Shown here in pieces: positions 18,218 through 27,271 of a stretch of 64,000 nucleotides of DNA. Position 1 is the first letter of the stretch, and each line of letters opens with the position of its first letter. The notes beneath the pieces are model-generated. The model did no database searches, was not told the DNA's origin, and saw nothing but the letters and a program-made list of their open reading frames with translations. This DNA is from Pedobacter terrae (GTDB lineage: Bacteria; Bacteroidota; Bacteroidia; Sphingobacteriales; Sphingobacteriaceae), in assembly GCF_900100705.1 (NCBI RefSeq), contig NZ_FNCH01000023.1, positions 1 to 64,000 on the forward strand, written 5' to 3'. A program made the translations under genes and the position numbers.

Positions 18218-18444
18218 ATGCGTGAAATAATTGAGTTTTGAAGGAGAGAATGGTTTGGGTTTTCTCATTCTGTCATTCACTTATTCAAAAGTTGCCGCGC
18301 AGGTTTTTTTTATTAACGGCACAGACCCTTGATCATAAACCTGATGGAAAAGGCAGCCCGAGCTTTTTCTGCGAGGCTATAGTGCACAGCAGGGCTGCAG
18401 AACTAAAAATGCACTGCCCTTTGTTTTCCAAAAAGAAAGCGCAT

Positions 18445-19629
18445 TTAATGAAAAGAAGTAGCTGGCACTTTAACCTTTTCTGTTGCACCTTGATTGCTTT
18501 TGATGAGCCAGAAGGCAAATAATGCGCCCACCAAAGCCATTGCTGCGCCAACATAAGCTGGTGAAGTATAATCGAAACCATACACCAACGGAAGCCCGCC
18601 AAAGAAAGCGCCCAGGGCGTTACCAATGTTAAAACTCGCCTGACTGGCGGAGGCGGCCAGCATTTCGGAGCCTTTGGCGCTCTGAATCATCAACATCTGG
18701 ATGGGAGCAGCTAACGAGAAAGCAACCGCACCGGTAATAAAAGTCATCATTAAAGCTAATGGCTGACTTGCAGATACAAAGTGTACAATGGTTAAGGTAA
18801 CCACCATAGTGAGCAATAAAGCTGCAGATGCCTTGGCAGGGGAGAATTTATCGGCCAGACGTCCACCAATGTAATTGCCGAACATCATGCCCAAACCGGC
18901 CAGCATTAATATATAAGTTACCGCATTTGGCGAAAAGCCTGCAACATCTGTCATTAATGGCGCGATATAGCTGTACCAGGTAAATAACCCACCCGTGCCG
19001 ATAGAGATCATAAAAATGATGATCCACGCCTCTCTCTTTTTAAAGAAACTTAGTTCGGCTTTTAAATCACGATTTTTTGTCGCTTCTAACGCAGGTAGCC
19101 ATAATTTTAAGCTTAATAAGGTTACCAAACCTACAAATACCACTACAGCAAAAGATATGCGCCAGGAGAAGTTGTGACCGATAAAAGTACCCAAAGGTAC
19201 ACCTACAATATTGGCAATGGTTAAGCCCATAAACATCAATGATACCGCCTGCGCGGCTTTACCCTTTTCGGCTATTCTGCTGGCTACAACCGATCCTACG
19301 CCGAAGAATGCACCATGCGGTAAACCCGAAAGCAACCGGGCAATAAATAAAGTATTAAAGGTTGGGGCAAAAGCAGAAAAAGCATTAAAAACGGTAAACA
19401 TGATCATTAAAGCGATCAATATCATTTTTGGTGGATATTTCCCTGCAATTATAATTAACAAAGGTGCACCGATGACTACTCCTAGTGCATAGGCAGAGAT
19501 TAAATGCCCGGCCTGTGGAATGGTTACTACCAGATCTTTAGCGATATCGGGCAATAAGCCCATCATTACAAATTCCGTGATTCCGATGCCTAAGCCTCCT
19601 AAAGTAAGTGGAAGTAAGTTCTTGTTCAT
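18445..19629 (-). CDS. MFS transporter, AraJ/DHA1-type efflux permease
   Basis: A 394-residue protein with twelve predicted membrane helices. The start MNKNLLPLTLGGLGIGITEF is the AraJ/YdhP-like signature of the DHA1 drug:H+ antiporter group. The loop between helices 2 and 3 has GKYPPKM, and the second half has GGRLADKFSPAK, the usual MFS loop motif. Such proteins export sugars or drugs, but the substrate cannot be inferred. The gene is convergent with the desaturase operon and has a 580-bp repeat-filled region upstream. Confidence 0.88.
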   Translation of the reverse strand: MNKNLLPLTLGGLGIGITEFVMMGLLPDIAKDLVVTIPQAGHLISAYALGVVIGAPLLIIIAGKYPPKMILIALMIMFTVFNAFSAFAPTFNTLFIARLLSGLPHGAFFGVGSVVASRIAEKGKAAQAVSLMFMGLTIANIVGVPLGTFIGHNFSWRISFAVVVFVGLVTLLSLKLWLPALEATKNRDLKAELSFFKKREAWIIIFMISIGTGGLFTWYSYIAPLMTDVAGFSPNAVTYILMLAGLGMMFGNYIGGRLADKFSPAKASAALLLTMVVTLTIVHFVSASQPLALMMTFITGAVAFSLAAPIQMLMIQSAKGSEMLAASASQASFNIGNALGAFFGGLPLVYGFDYTSPAYVGAAMALVGALFAFWLIKSNQGATEKVKVPATSFH

Positions 19630-19745
19630 AGCGCCCTTAGTGTTAAAATTACACTATGCAAAGGTATGGCTTTTTATGGTAGGATATTGTAAAAATTGGG
19701 CCATTTATAGGAAGATGGAAGATGGATGAGGGAGGGTATTTGCTG

Positions 19746-20019
19746 TTAACTGATTTAGAATAGACCGTTATTGCAGTTTCATTGAGCAGTTTACATTAAA
19801 TCGGATATTAGATCCTGAAACAAGTTCAGGACGACGATTGGTGTTGGGATTTGCAAATAACCAAATCAAACACTGATGTTGGACCTGAAATAAGTATAGT
19901 ATGACGGATGCCGGGGCGATTTAGTTAACCGATTTATAATTAAGCATTAGTACAGTTCTCAGTGAGCAGATTGTATTATAATCCGGTTTGCTGGATCCTG
20001 AAACAAGTTCAGGATGACG
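19746..20019. repeat. Direct duplication of about 90 bp ending in family-A half elements
   Basis: Two alignable blocks, 19746-19836 and 19925-20019, each start TTAAC(T/C)GATTTA. They share CAGTT...GAGCAG and end in GATCCTGAAACAAGTTCAGG followed by A(C/T)GACG. A third, decayed half copy lies between them (about 19874-19905). The 580-bp gap 19630-20211 contains only these, a heptad array and a terminator. Confidence 0.7.
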
Positions 20020-20047
20020 CATTGAAAGGGGAATCGGCAGTTTGAGT

Positions 20048-20131
20048 TACTAATGAACCAATGACGAATGAATTAACGACCCATCTAGTTTGCAGTTGGC
20101 AATTACCAATGAACCAATGGCTAATGAACCA
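20048..20131 (-). repeat. Heptad array downstream of the small gene at 20212
   Basis: On the minus strand the units are GTTCATT, GTCATTG, GCCATTG and similar. They lie just behind the terminator of the small gene and have the same polarity relative to the upstream gene as the tamB and tsaD arrays. Confidence 0.7.
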
Positions 20132-20157
20132 TCACCCATCTTACCTCTTCCATACGC

Positions 20158-20199
20158 AAAAAAAAAAGGTTGTCTCACCCTGTGGAACAACCTTTTTTA
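20158..20199 (-). terminator. Terminator after the sigma-factor unit
   Basis: AAAAAAAGGTTGT pairs with ACAACCTTTTTT over a 13-base loop. The symmetrical A/T flanks would allow termination in either direction, but only the minus-strand genes end here. Confidence 0.8.
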
Positions 20200-20211
20200 C
20201 AAGTATAAATT

Positions 20212-20406
20212 TTATAACGACCTGCTGTAAGCTAAAATCTTATTGATGGTTTCATCTTGAGGATCTTTGGCCAGTCTATCCAACTTACCTTTTATTTGAT
20301 CATAAAATAAGTCGATTTCTGCATCTGATTCTATATCAGTTCTAGGCTGAAACATGTTGGGTGTAGGTAAATTTACATTGTTTTGTGATGTAGAGGTTTT
20401 TGTCAT
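20212..20406 (-). CDS. Small acidic protein downstream of an ECF sigma factor
   Basis: A 64-residue protein from the ATG at 20406 (MTKTSTSQNNVNLP); the frame is also open from a TTG two codons upstream. The second half (DAEIDLFYDQIKGKLDRLAK) is strongly helical and charged. It lies 89 bp behind the ECF sigma gene on the same strand and ends at a strong terminator, so it probably closes that transcription unit. I do not recognise a family. It lacks a membrane segment, so it is not a typical anti-sigma factor. Confidence 0.7.
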   Translation of the reverse strand: MTKTSTSQNNVNLPTPNMFQPRTDIESDAEIDLFYDQIKGKLDRLAKDPQDETINKILAYSRSL

Positions 20407-20495
20407 AAGCAAACTAAATGTGATAAGTTTTATAAACTTAACGATAGTTCAGATGCTTTATTTCAAGCCCTCAAAAAAAGTCTGTAACATTTTTA

Positions 20496-21080
20496 CTACC
20501 CTTTGTAGGTCATCTCTTTTGTTTTAAGCATTTTACGCAAATTACTTAATGCATAACGCATACGGCCCAAGGCGGTATTAATGCTTACATCAGTTAAATC
20601 AGCTATCTCTTTGAAACTTAAGTCAGCGTAATGGCGCATCAGGAGTACTTCTTTCTGCTCATCAGGCAATAAATGGATCATCGCTTTCAAATCTTTATGG
20701 GTCTGATCGCGAAGCATTTTATCCTCTGCGCTTTCATCATAAAAGTGTAGCGTATTGAATACATCCATTCCATCAGCACTGGTGATGATGGGTGTTCTTT
20801 TTTCTCTTCTGAAATAATCAATAACCAGGTTATGCGCAATACGCATTACCCAAGGTAAAAATTTACCTTCTTCGTTATATCTTCCCGATCGCAGGGTGTT
20901 AATCACTTTGATAAAAGCATCCTGAAATATATCCTCCGCCAGATATTGGTCTTTAACCAATAAGTAGATAGAGGTATAAATTTTACTTTTATGTCTTCTT
21001 AAAAGTTCCTGCAATCCATTCTCGTTCCCGGCAATATATACCTTTACCAGGTCCTGATCATTATATGATTGTAAATTCAT
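20496..21080 (-). CDS. ECF-type RNA polymerase sigma factor (sigma-70 family)
   Basis: A 194-residue sigma factor. Region 2 (about 20-95) contains LVKDQYLAEDIFQDAFIKV and LPWVMRIAHNLVIDYFRREK for -10 recognition and core binding. Region 4 (about 130-185) contains LPDEQKEVLLMRHYADLSF and the HTH EIADLTDVSINTALGRMRYA. No anti-sigma factor is encoded beside it, unlike the ECF units that control SusCD or FecA-type receptors, so this one resembles the stand-alone RpoE/SigW-like group. It is divergent from uvrA with a 259-bp gap. Confidence 0.93.
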   Translation of the reverse strand: MNLQSYNDQDLVKVYIAGNENGLQELLRRHKSKIYTSIYLLVKDQYLAEDIFQDAFIKVINTLRSGRYNEEGKFLPWVMRIAHNLVIDYFRREKRTPIITSADGMDVFNTLHFYDESAEDKMLRDQTHKDLKAMIHLLPDEQKEVLLMRHYADLSFKEIADLTDVSINTALGRMRYALSNLRKMLKTKEMTYKG

Positions 21081-21273
21081 AGGTTTACCTACACTAAATC
21101 CCGTACTATTTGCTAAAAATTAATTTGTAGATGTTTAATTTCTATAGCTTATCTCCTATGCTTTTTGAAATGTGTTAGTTTGGTTTTGAGGTTGTTAATG
21201 TCCAAAGAAAGTTATTTTTTTATCAAAAACAAAAAATATAATGTTAAAAAAAAAATTAACCGTCTTAGTACCC

Positions 21274-21281
21274 TATTTTTG
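21274..21281 (+). promoter_or_regulatory. -7 box of uvrA
   Basis: TATTTTTG fits TAnnTTTG, 58 bp before the ATG of uvrA. No -33 TTTG at the expected distance. Confidence 0.45.
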
Positions 21282-21339
21282 TATCTTCTAAAAACCCTAA
21301 CCACATTCTGGGGTTATATATTTATATTCGTTACCATAC

Positions 21340-24153
21340 ATGAGCAAAAAAGAGGCCGAAAAAGATCCGCATAAAAATATTATCATAAAAGGTGCCCGGG
21401 TGCACAACCTAAAAAACATTGATGTTGCCATTCCAAAAAACAAACTTGTGGTGGTAACGGGGATGTCTGGTTCGGGTAAATCGTCGCTTGCATTTGATAC
21501 TTTATATGCAGAAGGACAACGCCGATACGTAGAAAGTTTATCATCATATGCCCGCCAGTTTATGGGCAGGATGAATAAACCCGATGTTGACTATATTAAA
21601 GGTATTGCCCCGGCAATTGCCATCGAACAAAAGGTGATTACTTCCAACCCACGTTCTACCGTCGGTACCTCGACTGAAATTTACGATTACCTGAAACTGC
21701 TTTTCTCGCGCATAGGGAAAACCATTTCGCCTGTTTCGGGCAAAGAAGTGAGAAAGGATTCGGTAAGCACGGTGGTAGATTATGTAAATGCAATGCCTGA
21801 AGATACCACGGTAACCATTTTTTGTCCTTTATATCCGCATAACAACCGTACTATTAAAGAAGAACTGGCGATTTTATTACAGAAAGGATTTTTACGCGTA
21901 CTGATTAATGATAAAATAGAAAAGATAGAAACTATTTTAGATGATGCCGATTTTAAAGATGAAGAACTTACCGACGATAAAACCGTTCAGATTCTGATTG
22001 ACCGGATTGTAACCAACCAGGAAGAAGAAACTTTGAGCAGACTGGCAGATTCGGCACAGACCGCTTTTTTTGAGGGTAAAGGCGATTGTTATGTAGAAGC
22101 CCAGGGTACAACGAAACATTTTAGCGACCGTTTTGAACTGGATGGAATAAAATTCGAAGAACCTACACCAAACTTTTTCTCTTTTAATAACCCTTATGGC
22201 GCCTGTAAACGCTGCGAGGGTTATGGAAACGTAATCGGTATTGATGAAGATCTGGTTATTCCAGACAAAAGTAAAAGTGTATATGATAATGCCATTGCCC
22301 CCTGGCGTGGCGAAAAAATGAACGTTTGGTTGCAAAACTTTATAAAAGCTGCACCAAAATTCGATTTTCCTATCCACCGCTCCTATAGTGCGCTTACTGA
22401 AAAAGAACAGCAATTACTTTGGAATGGAAATAAATATTTTGCTGGTTTGGATGCTTTTTTCAAGGAATTGGAGGAGCAGACCTATAAAATCCAGTATCGG
22501 GTAATGTTATCACGCTATCGCGGTAAAACTACTTGCCCTGATTGTAAGGGTTCGCGTTTGCGCAAAGATGCATCGTACGTTAAAATTGCCGAAAAATCAA
22601 TTATCGATGTGGTGCTGATGCCCTTATCGAAAGCGTTGGTTTTCTTTAACGAGTTAAAGTTGAGTGTAAACGACACTAAAATTGCCAAACGTTTGCTGGC
22701 AGAGATAGATAACCGTTTTCTCTATCTAAACAATGTTGGTTTAGGTTACCTTACCTTAAACCGTTTATCGAATACGCTATCGGGAGGTGAATCGCAAAGG
22801 ATTAACCTGGCAACATCTTTAGGTAGTAGCCTGGTGGGATCGGTTTATGTATTGGATGAGCCCAGTATCGGTTTACATCCGCGAGATACCAATAAACTGA
22901 TTGAAGTGCTGGTTTCGCTCCGAAATGTAGGTAATACGGTGTTAGTGGTGGAGCACGAAGAAGAAATGATGCGTGCTGCCGATCACATTATCGATATTGG
23001 CCCTGAGGCAGGTACCCATGGGGGTAACCTGGTTTTTAGTGGTAATTACGAGGAGATTTTAAAAGATAAAAATAGTTTAACGGGCCGTTATCTTTCCGGG
23101 ATAGAGAAAATTGCCATTCCGGAGAAACGCCGTAAGTGGAAAGATCATATCCTGATTAAAGGCGCAAGGGAGAACAATCTTCAGCATATTGATGTAAAGT
23201 TCCCGTTAGGGGTTTTTACTGCAGTGAGTGGTGTTTCGGGATCGGGTAAGACCAGTTTGGTTAAAAAGATTTTATATCCGGCTTTACAAAAAGCCATCGG
23301 AAACTATGCCGGTGAACAAACAGGTGCTTACGATGGTATTTTTGGTAATTATGATCTGGTAAGTGCTGTAGAAATGGTTGATCAGAACCCGATTGGCCGC
23401 TCTAGCCGCTCCAATCCGGTTACTTATGTGAAAGCCTGGGATGATATCCGTGCACTTTTTTCGGGCTTAGCCGCTGCAAAAGCTGCCGGACTGAAACCTG
23501 CTGCTTTCTCATTTAACGTAGAAGGTGGCCGTTGCGATGTTTGTCAGGGTGAGGGTGAGGTGAAGATCGAAATGCAGTTTATGGCCGATATTTACCTGCC
23601 TTGCGAGGCTTGTAATGGCAAACGGTTTAAACAACAGGTGTTAGATGTAACCTATAAGGAGAAAAATGTTTCTGAAATTTTGGATATGACCATTGATGAG
23701 GCGGTTGATTTCTTTAAAGACGAACAAAAGATCCTGAATAAGTTAAATCCATTGGTTGATGTGGGCTTGGGTTATGTGCATTTGGGTCAATCTTCCAATA
23801 CTTTATCTGGTGGTGAGGCACAGCGGATCAAACTGGCTTCATTTCTTATTAAAGGCAACAATGCCAACAAAACCGTATTTATTTTTGATGAGCCGACCAC
23901 TGGTTTGCACTTTCATGATATTAAAAAGCTTTTAAAAGCATTAAATACACTTATTGAGCAAGGCAATACCATTTTGGTTATTGAACATAATATGGATATG
24001 ATTAAGTGTGCCGATTGGGTTATTGATATTGGTCCGGAAGGTGGAGATGGGGGTGGTAACGTGGTATTTGAAGGAGTGCCTGAAGAGTTGGTTAAAGTGG
24101 AAAATTCTTACACGGGGAAATATTTGGCCACGCATTTAAATTTAAATCCATAA
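21340..24153 (+). CDS. uvrA: Excinuclease ABC subunit A
   Basis: UvrA is the damage-sensing ATPase of nucleotide excision repair and loads UvrB on lesions. At 937 residues it has standard length. It has two ABC modules: Walker A at 41-49 (GMSGSGKSS) and about 631 (GVSGSGKTS), with signatures LSGGESQR (about 480) and LSGGEAQR (about 822). Zinc-module CxxC pairs are visible in CKRCEGYG, CPDCKG, CDVCQGEG and CEACNG. The start MSKKEAEKDPHKNII fits. A LysE-type transporter gene follows after eight bases and is probably co-transcribed. uvrB and uvrC are not in the window. Confidence 0.97.
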   Translation: MSKKEAEKDPHKNIIIKGARVHNLKNIDVAIPKNKLVVVTGMSGSGKSSLAFDTLYAEGQRRYVESLSSYARQFMGRMNKPDVDYIKGIAPAIAIEQKVITSNPRSTVGTSTEIYDYLKLLFSRIGKTISPVSGKEVRKDSVSTVVDYVNAMPEDTTVTIFCPLYPHNNRTIKEELAILLQKGFLRVLINDKIEKIETILDDADFKDEELTDDKTVQILIDRIVTNQEEETLSRLADSAQTAFFEGKGDCYVEAQGTTKHFSDRFELDGIKFEEPTPNFFSFNNPYGACKRCEGYGNVIGIDEDLVIPDKSKSVYDNAIAPWRGEKMNVWLQNFIKAAPKFDFPIHRSYSALTEKEQQLLWNGNKYFAGLDAFFKELEEQTYKIQYRVMLSRYRGKTTCPDCKGSRLRKDASYVKIAEKSIIDVVLMPLSKALVFFNELKLSVNDTKIAKRLLAEIDNRFLYLNNVGLGYLTLNRLSNTLSGGESQRINLATSLGSSLVGSVYVLDEPSIGLHPRDTNKLIEVLVSLRNVGNTVLVVEHEEEMMRAADHIIDIGPEAGTHGGNLVFSGNYEEILKDKNSLTGRYLSGIEKIAIPEKRRKWKDHILIKGARENNLQHIDVKFPLGVFTAVSGVSGSGKTSLVKKILYPALQKAIGNYAGEQTGAYDGIFGNYDLVSAVEMVDQNPIGRSSRSNPVTYVKAWDDIRALFSGLAAAKAAGLKPAAFSFNVEGGRCDVCQGEGEVKIEMQFMADIYLPCEACNGKRFKQQVLDVTYKEKNVSEILDMTIDEAVDFFKDEQKILNKLNPLVDVGLGYVHLGQSSNTLSGGEAQRIKLASFLIKGNNANKTVFIFDEPTTGLHFHDIKKLLKALNTLIEQGNTILVIEHNMDMIKCADWVIDIGPEGGDGGGNVVFEGVPEELVKVENSYTGKYLATHLNLNP

Positions 24154-24161
24154 TTTCGGCA

Positions 24162-24815
24162 ATGCTTCTTCTAACGTTTTTCATCGGCATCATTCTCAAT
24201 GCCATGGGGTATATCCCTCCGGGCAACATCAATCTTACTGTTGCGCAGCTTGCTATTAATAAAGGCATGCGGCAGGTATGGTATTTCATTTTATCTTTTT
24301 CGTGTGTAGAGGTGTTTTTTACTTTTGGTATGATGCGCTTTGCCCGATGGGCGATGAGCGATATCAACCCGAATGAGGCCGTGAGCGAGGTTAGGTTAAG
24401 TACTTTGGTAGATTGCTTTATGATTGTGATGTTTCTGGTGATGGGTACCATTACCTGGAAAAACAGGAAAAAAGTTCCGAAAACCACTAATAAAAAAGAG
24501 GATAAACGCAGTGGAAGCCTTTTGTATGGATTAATTTTAGGGGTGTTAAATCCGGTACAGATTCCATTCTGGCTGTTTTTTGGTAATTATGTAATTTTAC
24601 ACCAATGGATCCAAACCGATTACCTTTCACTGGTCATATTTAGTTTAGGCTCGGGTGTAGGTTCTTCTCTGGCCCTTTATGTATATGCGCATTTTGCAAC
24701 TTATATCCAGGAAAAATTTGCGTTAAGTAGCCTGATCATCAATAAATCGATTGCGATATTTTTATTTGTATTGGCCGCTTATCTGGTAGTAAAACAGTTG
24801 ATCGTTATTCTATAA
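24162..24815 (+). CDS. LysE/RhtB-type translocator
   Basis: A 217-residue inner-membrane protein with about six hydrophobic helices. The N-terminal PPGNINLTVAQLAINKGMRQ motif marks the LysE/RhtB family, whose members export amino acids or related small metabolites. The middle loop is basic (NRKKVPKTTNKKEDKR) and LGVLNPVQIPFWLFF begins the second half. It follows uvrA by eight bases and ends at a terminator, so the two form an operon. The pairing may be simple read-through rather than a functional link. The substrate is unknown. Confidence 0.85.
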   Translation: MLLLTFFIGIILNAMGYIPPGNINLTVAQLAINKGMRQVWYFILSFSCVEVFFTFGMMRFARWAMSDINPNEAVSEVRLSTLVDCFMIVMFLVMGTITWKNRKKVPKTTNKKEDKRSGSLLYGLILGVLNPVQIPFWLFFGNYVILHQWIQTDYLSLVIFSLGSGVGSSLALYVYAHFATYIQEKFALSSLIINKSIAIFLFVLAAYLVVKQLIVIL

Positions 24816-24824
24816 GTTTAATCC

Positions 24825-24855
24825 AAGGTCTGTATCTCCACAGACCTTTTGTTTT
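24825..24855 (+). terminator. Terminator of uvrA-lysE
   Basis: GGTCTGT (24827-24833) pairs with ACAGACC (24840-24846), followed by TTTTGTTTTT. A near-identical hairpin is found at 31514-31537. Confidence 0.8.
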
Positions 24856-25070
24856 TAGTCTTTTTAATGAACGTTTAAATCATTAAGCTATTGTTTTGTT
24901 CTGTCAAGGGCAGAGACCAGGGAATATTCATGTATTCTCACGTGCGATTTGGTTTGAATTTTCCATAATTCTTTTTTTGCCAGGGAATCACGGAAAGCAC
25001 GGAATTAATATGATTGGTTTATGGTGTCGAATAAGGTTGTCAGTTTGAAAGGTAAATCTTATCGAAGTAT

Positions 25071-25153
25071 CGTCATTTCGACCGGAGTGCAACGCAGTGG
25101 AGAAATTTTTTAACATAGTTCAAAGATTTCTCCACTGCGGTCGAAATGGCGAC
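25071..25153. repeat. Palindromic intergenic element, family C
   Basis: The left arm CGTCATTTCGACCGGAGTG and GTGGAGAAAT match, in inverted orientation, the right arm ATTTCTCCAC and GGTCGAAATGGCGAC. The right half of a related copy is at 47058-47094. Confidence 0.75.
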
Positions 25154-25310
25154 CATTCTAATGTACCTCTCAATGATAGTTCGTCGAAGACTAATTTAAG
25201 GTCTGTGTTTCGATAAGTCCTTTTTTTAGACTCTTTAATCATTTATTTCATTACAAAGCTATTTTTCTTCAATCTTTGGGGACACGGACCAAGGAATAAA
25301 CAGTTGATCG

Positions 25311-26630
25311 TTATTTTATAATCCAGCCGGTTTCTGTATCCGCATGAATGAGTTGATACTTGCCGAAAGTACCTAAAAGATTTACACTTTGTCCTTCTTT
25401 TAACGTTGTTTTAATCGCTGCTAAACTATCGGGTTGATCATAAACTTTTTGCTGAAGCAGATTTATTTTAAACTTTTTTAAAGGCTCGACAGCTTGTACG
25501 AGACTCTTGCTTTGGATAAAACCTTTGCTTCCATCTGGCAGTTCTACCTGGTAGTAATTTCCGGTTGCAGCATTTGCCTGTAAAATTGTTCCCGTGTTAA
25601 GCGAAGTTAAAATATTTGCTTTACTTTCTGGTGAAGAGACCATTTTAGTGGCAATTGTAGTCCTTGAAATTTTATTTAAGTTAATGCCCGAAGCGGTAAC
25701 AGCACTTGGAATTTTGGTTACCGGATCTATAAATGGTAGTGGGTTTACCGCACCATTAGCGGTGTAAATACCAAAATGTAAATGGGTAGGTGTGGAGCGG
25801 GCATTGCCGGTATTTCCCATAAGCCCCAAGGTATCTCCAATTTTTACTTCCTGTCCTTCTACGGCAATCTGTTCATCTAAATGGGCATAATATAATGTGT
25901 AATTTTTACCCTTCGGGCGCATCCACACTACTTTTCCACCCAGGTTATTTTCATTTACCCGCGTTACCGTTCCTTCCGAAATCGCCAGAACAGGCGTTCT
26001 AAAATTGCCAAAAATATCTACACCTTCATGTTTTCTAGCATTATTATCCCTGCCATCACCCCAATAACTTTTTATGCTGTTGGTGTTTTTTGATTTTACA
26101 GGGAAGGCAAGCGATGGTCCAGTGGTAATTTCTAGTTCGTATGCTACACTCTGCAACAGTTCGGGTTGGAGCCTGATCAGATAAGTGCCCGTTTCATCAA
26201 CATCAAACACGATTGGATTATTTAAGGTATCGGCTGAGGCAATGAGTTTTTGGGTTTGATCTGTGCTATGCCAAACGTCAGTATAAATCAAGGCATCAAC
26301 AGATGGTTTTCTGTTCAGCTTAATCGTTAATTTTTGACCCTTTGTTACATTGAATTTATAAGCAGTCGCCCTAACCTGATCGGCAGCAAAATAACCGTTC
26401 TCTTTATAAGGAATACTAATGTTTAATGCTTTTTGCGTACTAATCGTAGCGGCATTTAACCATGCTGATCCCATTGCTGTTTTATCCAGGCCTACATTAA
26501 CCAGCTTTTTTTGATATTGCTCATGCGGACTGGCGGCCCTGAATAAATTTCCCGATCCTGTTTTGCAGGAAAGTATGTTTGCTACAAAAGCAATAGAAAA
26601 GAGCCAAAGAATGAATCGGGGAATTCTCAT
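25311..26630 (-). CDS. M23-family metalloendopeptidase lipoprotein with C-terminal SH3-like repeats
   Basis: A 439-residue peptidoglycan-hydrolase-type protein. A short signal ends in a lipobox with Cys22 (ANILSC), so it is a lipoprotein. Residues about 40-170 form a beta-rich PPC-like region. The M23 (LytM) domain at about 185-310 has the zinc motifs HEGVD and HLHFG, with YYAHLDE between them. Two SH3-like repeats follow (about 320-370 and 385-439), ending TGWIIK. M23 enzymes cut peptide cross-links in the cell wall. It is preceded, five bases away, by a small membrane-protein gene on the same strand, which points to an operon. Confidence 0.9.
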   Translation of the reverse strand: MRIPRFILWLFSIAFVANILSCKTGSGNLFRAASPHEQYQKKLVNVGLDKTAMGSAWLNAATISTQKALNISIPYKENGYFAADQVRATAYKFNVTKGQKLTIKLNRKPSVDALIYTDVWHSTDQTQKLIASADTLNNPIVFDVDETGTYLIRLQPELLQSVAYELEITTGPSLAFPVKSKNTNSIKSYWGDGRDNNARKHEGVDIFGNFRTPVLAISEGTVTRVNENNLGGKVVWMRPKGKNYTLYYAHLDEQIAVEGQEVKIGDTLGLMGNTGNARSTPTHLHFGIYTANGAVNPLPFIDPVTKIPSAVTASGINLNKISRTTIATKMVSSPESKANILTSLNTGTILQANAATGNYYQVELPDGSKGFIQSKSLVQAVEPLKKFKINLLQQKVYDQPDSLAAIKTTLKEGQSVNLLGTFGKYQLIHADTETGWIIK

Positions 26631-26635
26631 TAATA

Positions 26636-27076
26636 CTAAGCTTTTTTTAAGCGGTTAAAAACGGCTGCAGTTACCAGTCCGCCAATTACGTACCACGCTA
26701 CTGTTAATATTTTTGTTTTATTGGTTTTAGTAACAGGCGTATCATCTAATCCAACCTGATCTGGAATGTTAATTGCGCCTAATCCTGCGGTAATGCCTGC
26801 AATAGCACCTTTTAAATAGATGTTTTTTCTATCTCCTAAACCAATGGCACTATAATATAAACCATTGCTTATGATGTCACCAGCGAGTGTGGCCAGATAA
26901 AGATTATTGCCGCGAGGTGCATCAAGGTTTAATTTTTTCATCGATTTGGACAGGGCCTGTTCGCCCAAAAGGTCGATCCTTGGTGCATCCGGATCAAGCT
27001 GCCTAACACTTTCATGTAATATATTCAAGGCTGCAGCACCTGCAAAGCCGGCGAGTAATGATTGAAGTAGTTTCAT
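26636..27076 (-). CDS. Membrane protein of unknown function upstream of the M23 lipoprotein
   Basis: A 146-residue protein (MKLLQSLLAGFAGAAALNIL). It has a hydrophobic glycine/alanine-rich N-terminal helix, a polar section with two DAPR repeats (DPDAPRID, NLDAPRGN), two further hydrophobic stretches (about 58-80 and 86-103) and a last helix at 122-140. I do not recognise a named family. Its stop is five bases from the start of the M23 gene, so the two are probably co-transcribed and may act together at the envelope. The upstream gap to the divergent phosphoesterase operon contains a perfect palindrome at 27200-27216. Confidence 0.75.
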   Translation of the reverse strand: MKLLQSLLAGFAGAAALNILHESVRQLDPDAPRIDLLGEQALSKSMKKLNLDAPRGNNLYLATLAGDIISNGLYYSAIGLGDRKNIYLKGAIAGITAGLGAINIPDQVGLDDTPVTKTNKTKILTVAWYVIGGLVTAAVFNRLKKA

Positions 27077-27199
27077 AATAGAATAATCCCTTCAATTGGT
27101 AAATTGTTTTATCGGGCAGATATTATGTTATACGAAGCATCTGCATCGGTCGTTTGTTATAAAATTGATACATAAATAAGGTTTTGTTAACCTAATCAT

Positions 27200-27216
27200 A
27201 ACATAAAATTTATGTT
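27200..27216. promoter_or_regulatory. Perfect 17-bp palindrome in a divergent promoter region
   Basis: AACATAAA-A-TTTATGTT is a perfect 8+1+8 palindrome, 55 bp upstream of the phosphoesterase operon and 124 bp from the divergent membrane-protein gene. It is a candidate operator; AT-richness makes chance possible. Confidence 0.45.
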
Positions 27217-27271
27217 TAGGAAGCTTGATCACCCTAATATTGGGCTTTGATACAAAACGTGTTTTATCCTT

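Larger units (their letters stand above)
24791..25322. repeat. Degenerate inverted-order duplication of the lysE tail and terminator block
   Basis: CAGTTGATCGTTATT(C/T)TATAA, the last codons of the LysE-type gene, recurs at about 25303-25322, where it overlaps the 3' end of the M23 gene. The 110-bp block after the first copy (AAGGTCTGT... to GACCAGGGAAT) recurs at about 25190-25297 (AAGGTCTGT... to GACCAAGGAAT). The order is tail, block, insert, block, tail. A family-C palindrome lies between the blocks. There is no gene in 24816-25310. Confidence 0.65.

Noticed and set aside
18353..18398. GCAGCCC...GGGCTGC inverted repeat between the desaturase operon and the MFS gene
   Set aside because: The stem is only 7 bp with a 32-base loop and has no T run on either strand, so it is not supported as a terminator; it may be repeat debris.
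21165..21374. 69-aa frame overlapping the start of uvrA
   Set aside because: It runs through the promoter region and out of frame into uvrA; composition is AT-driven (Leu/Lys/Phe) with no family match.
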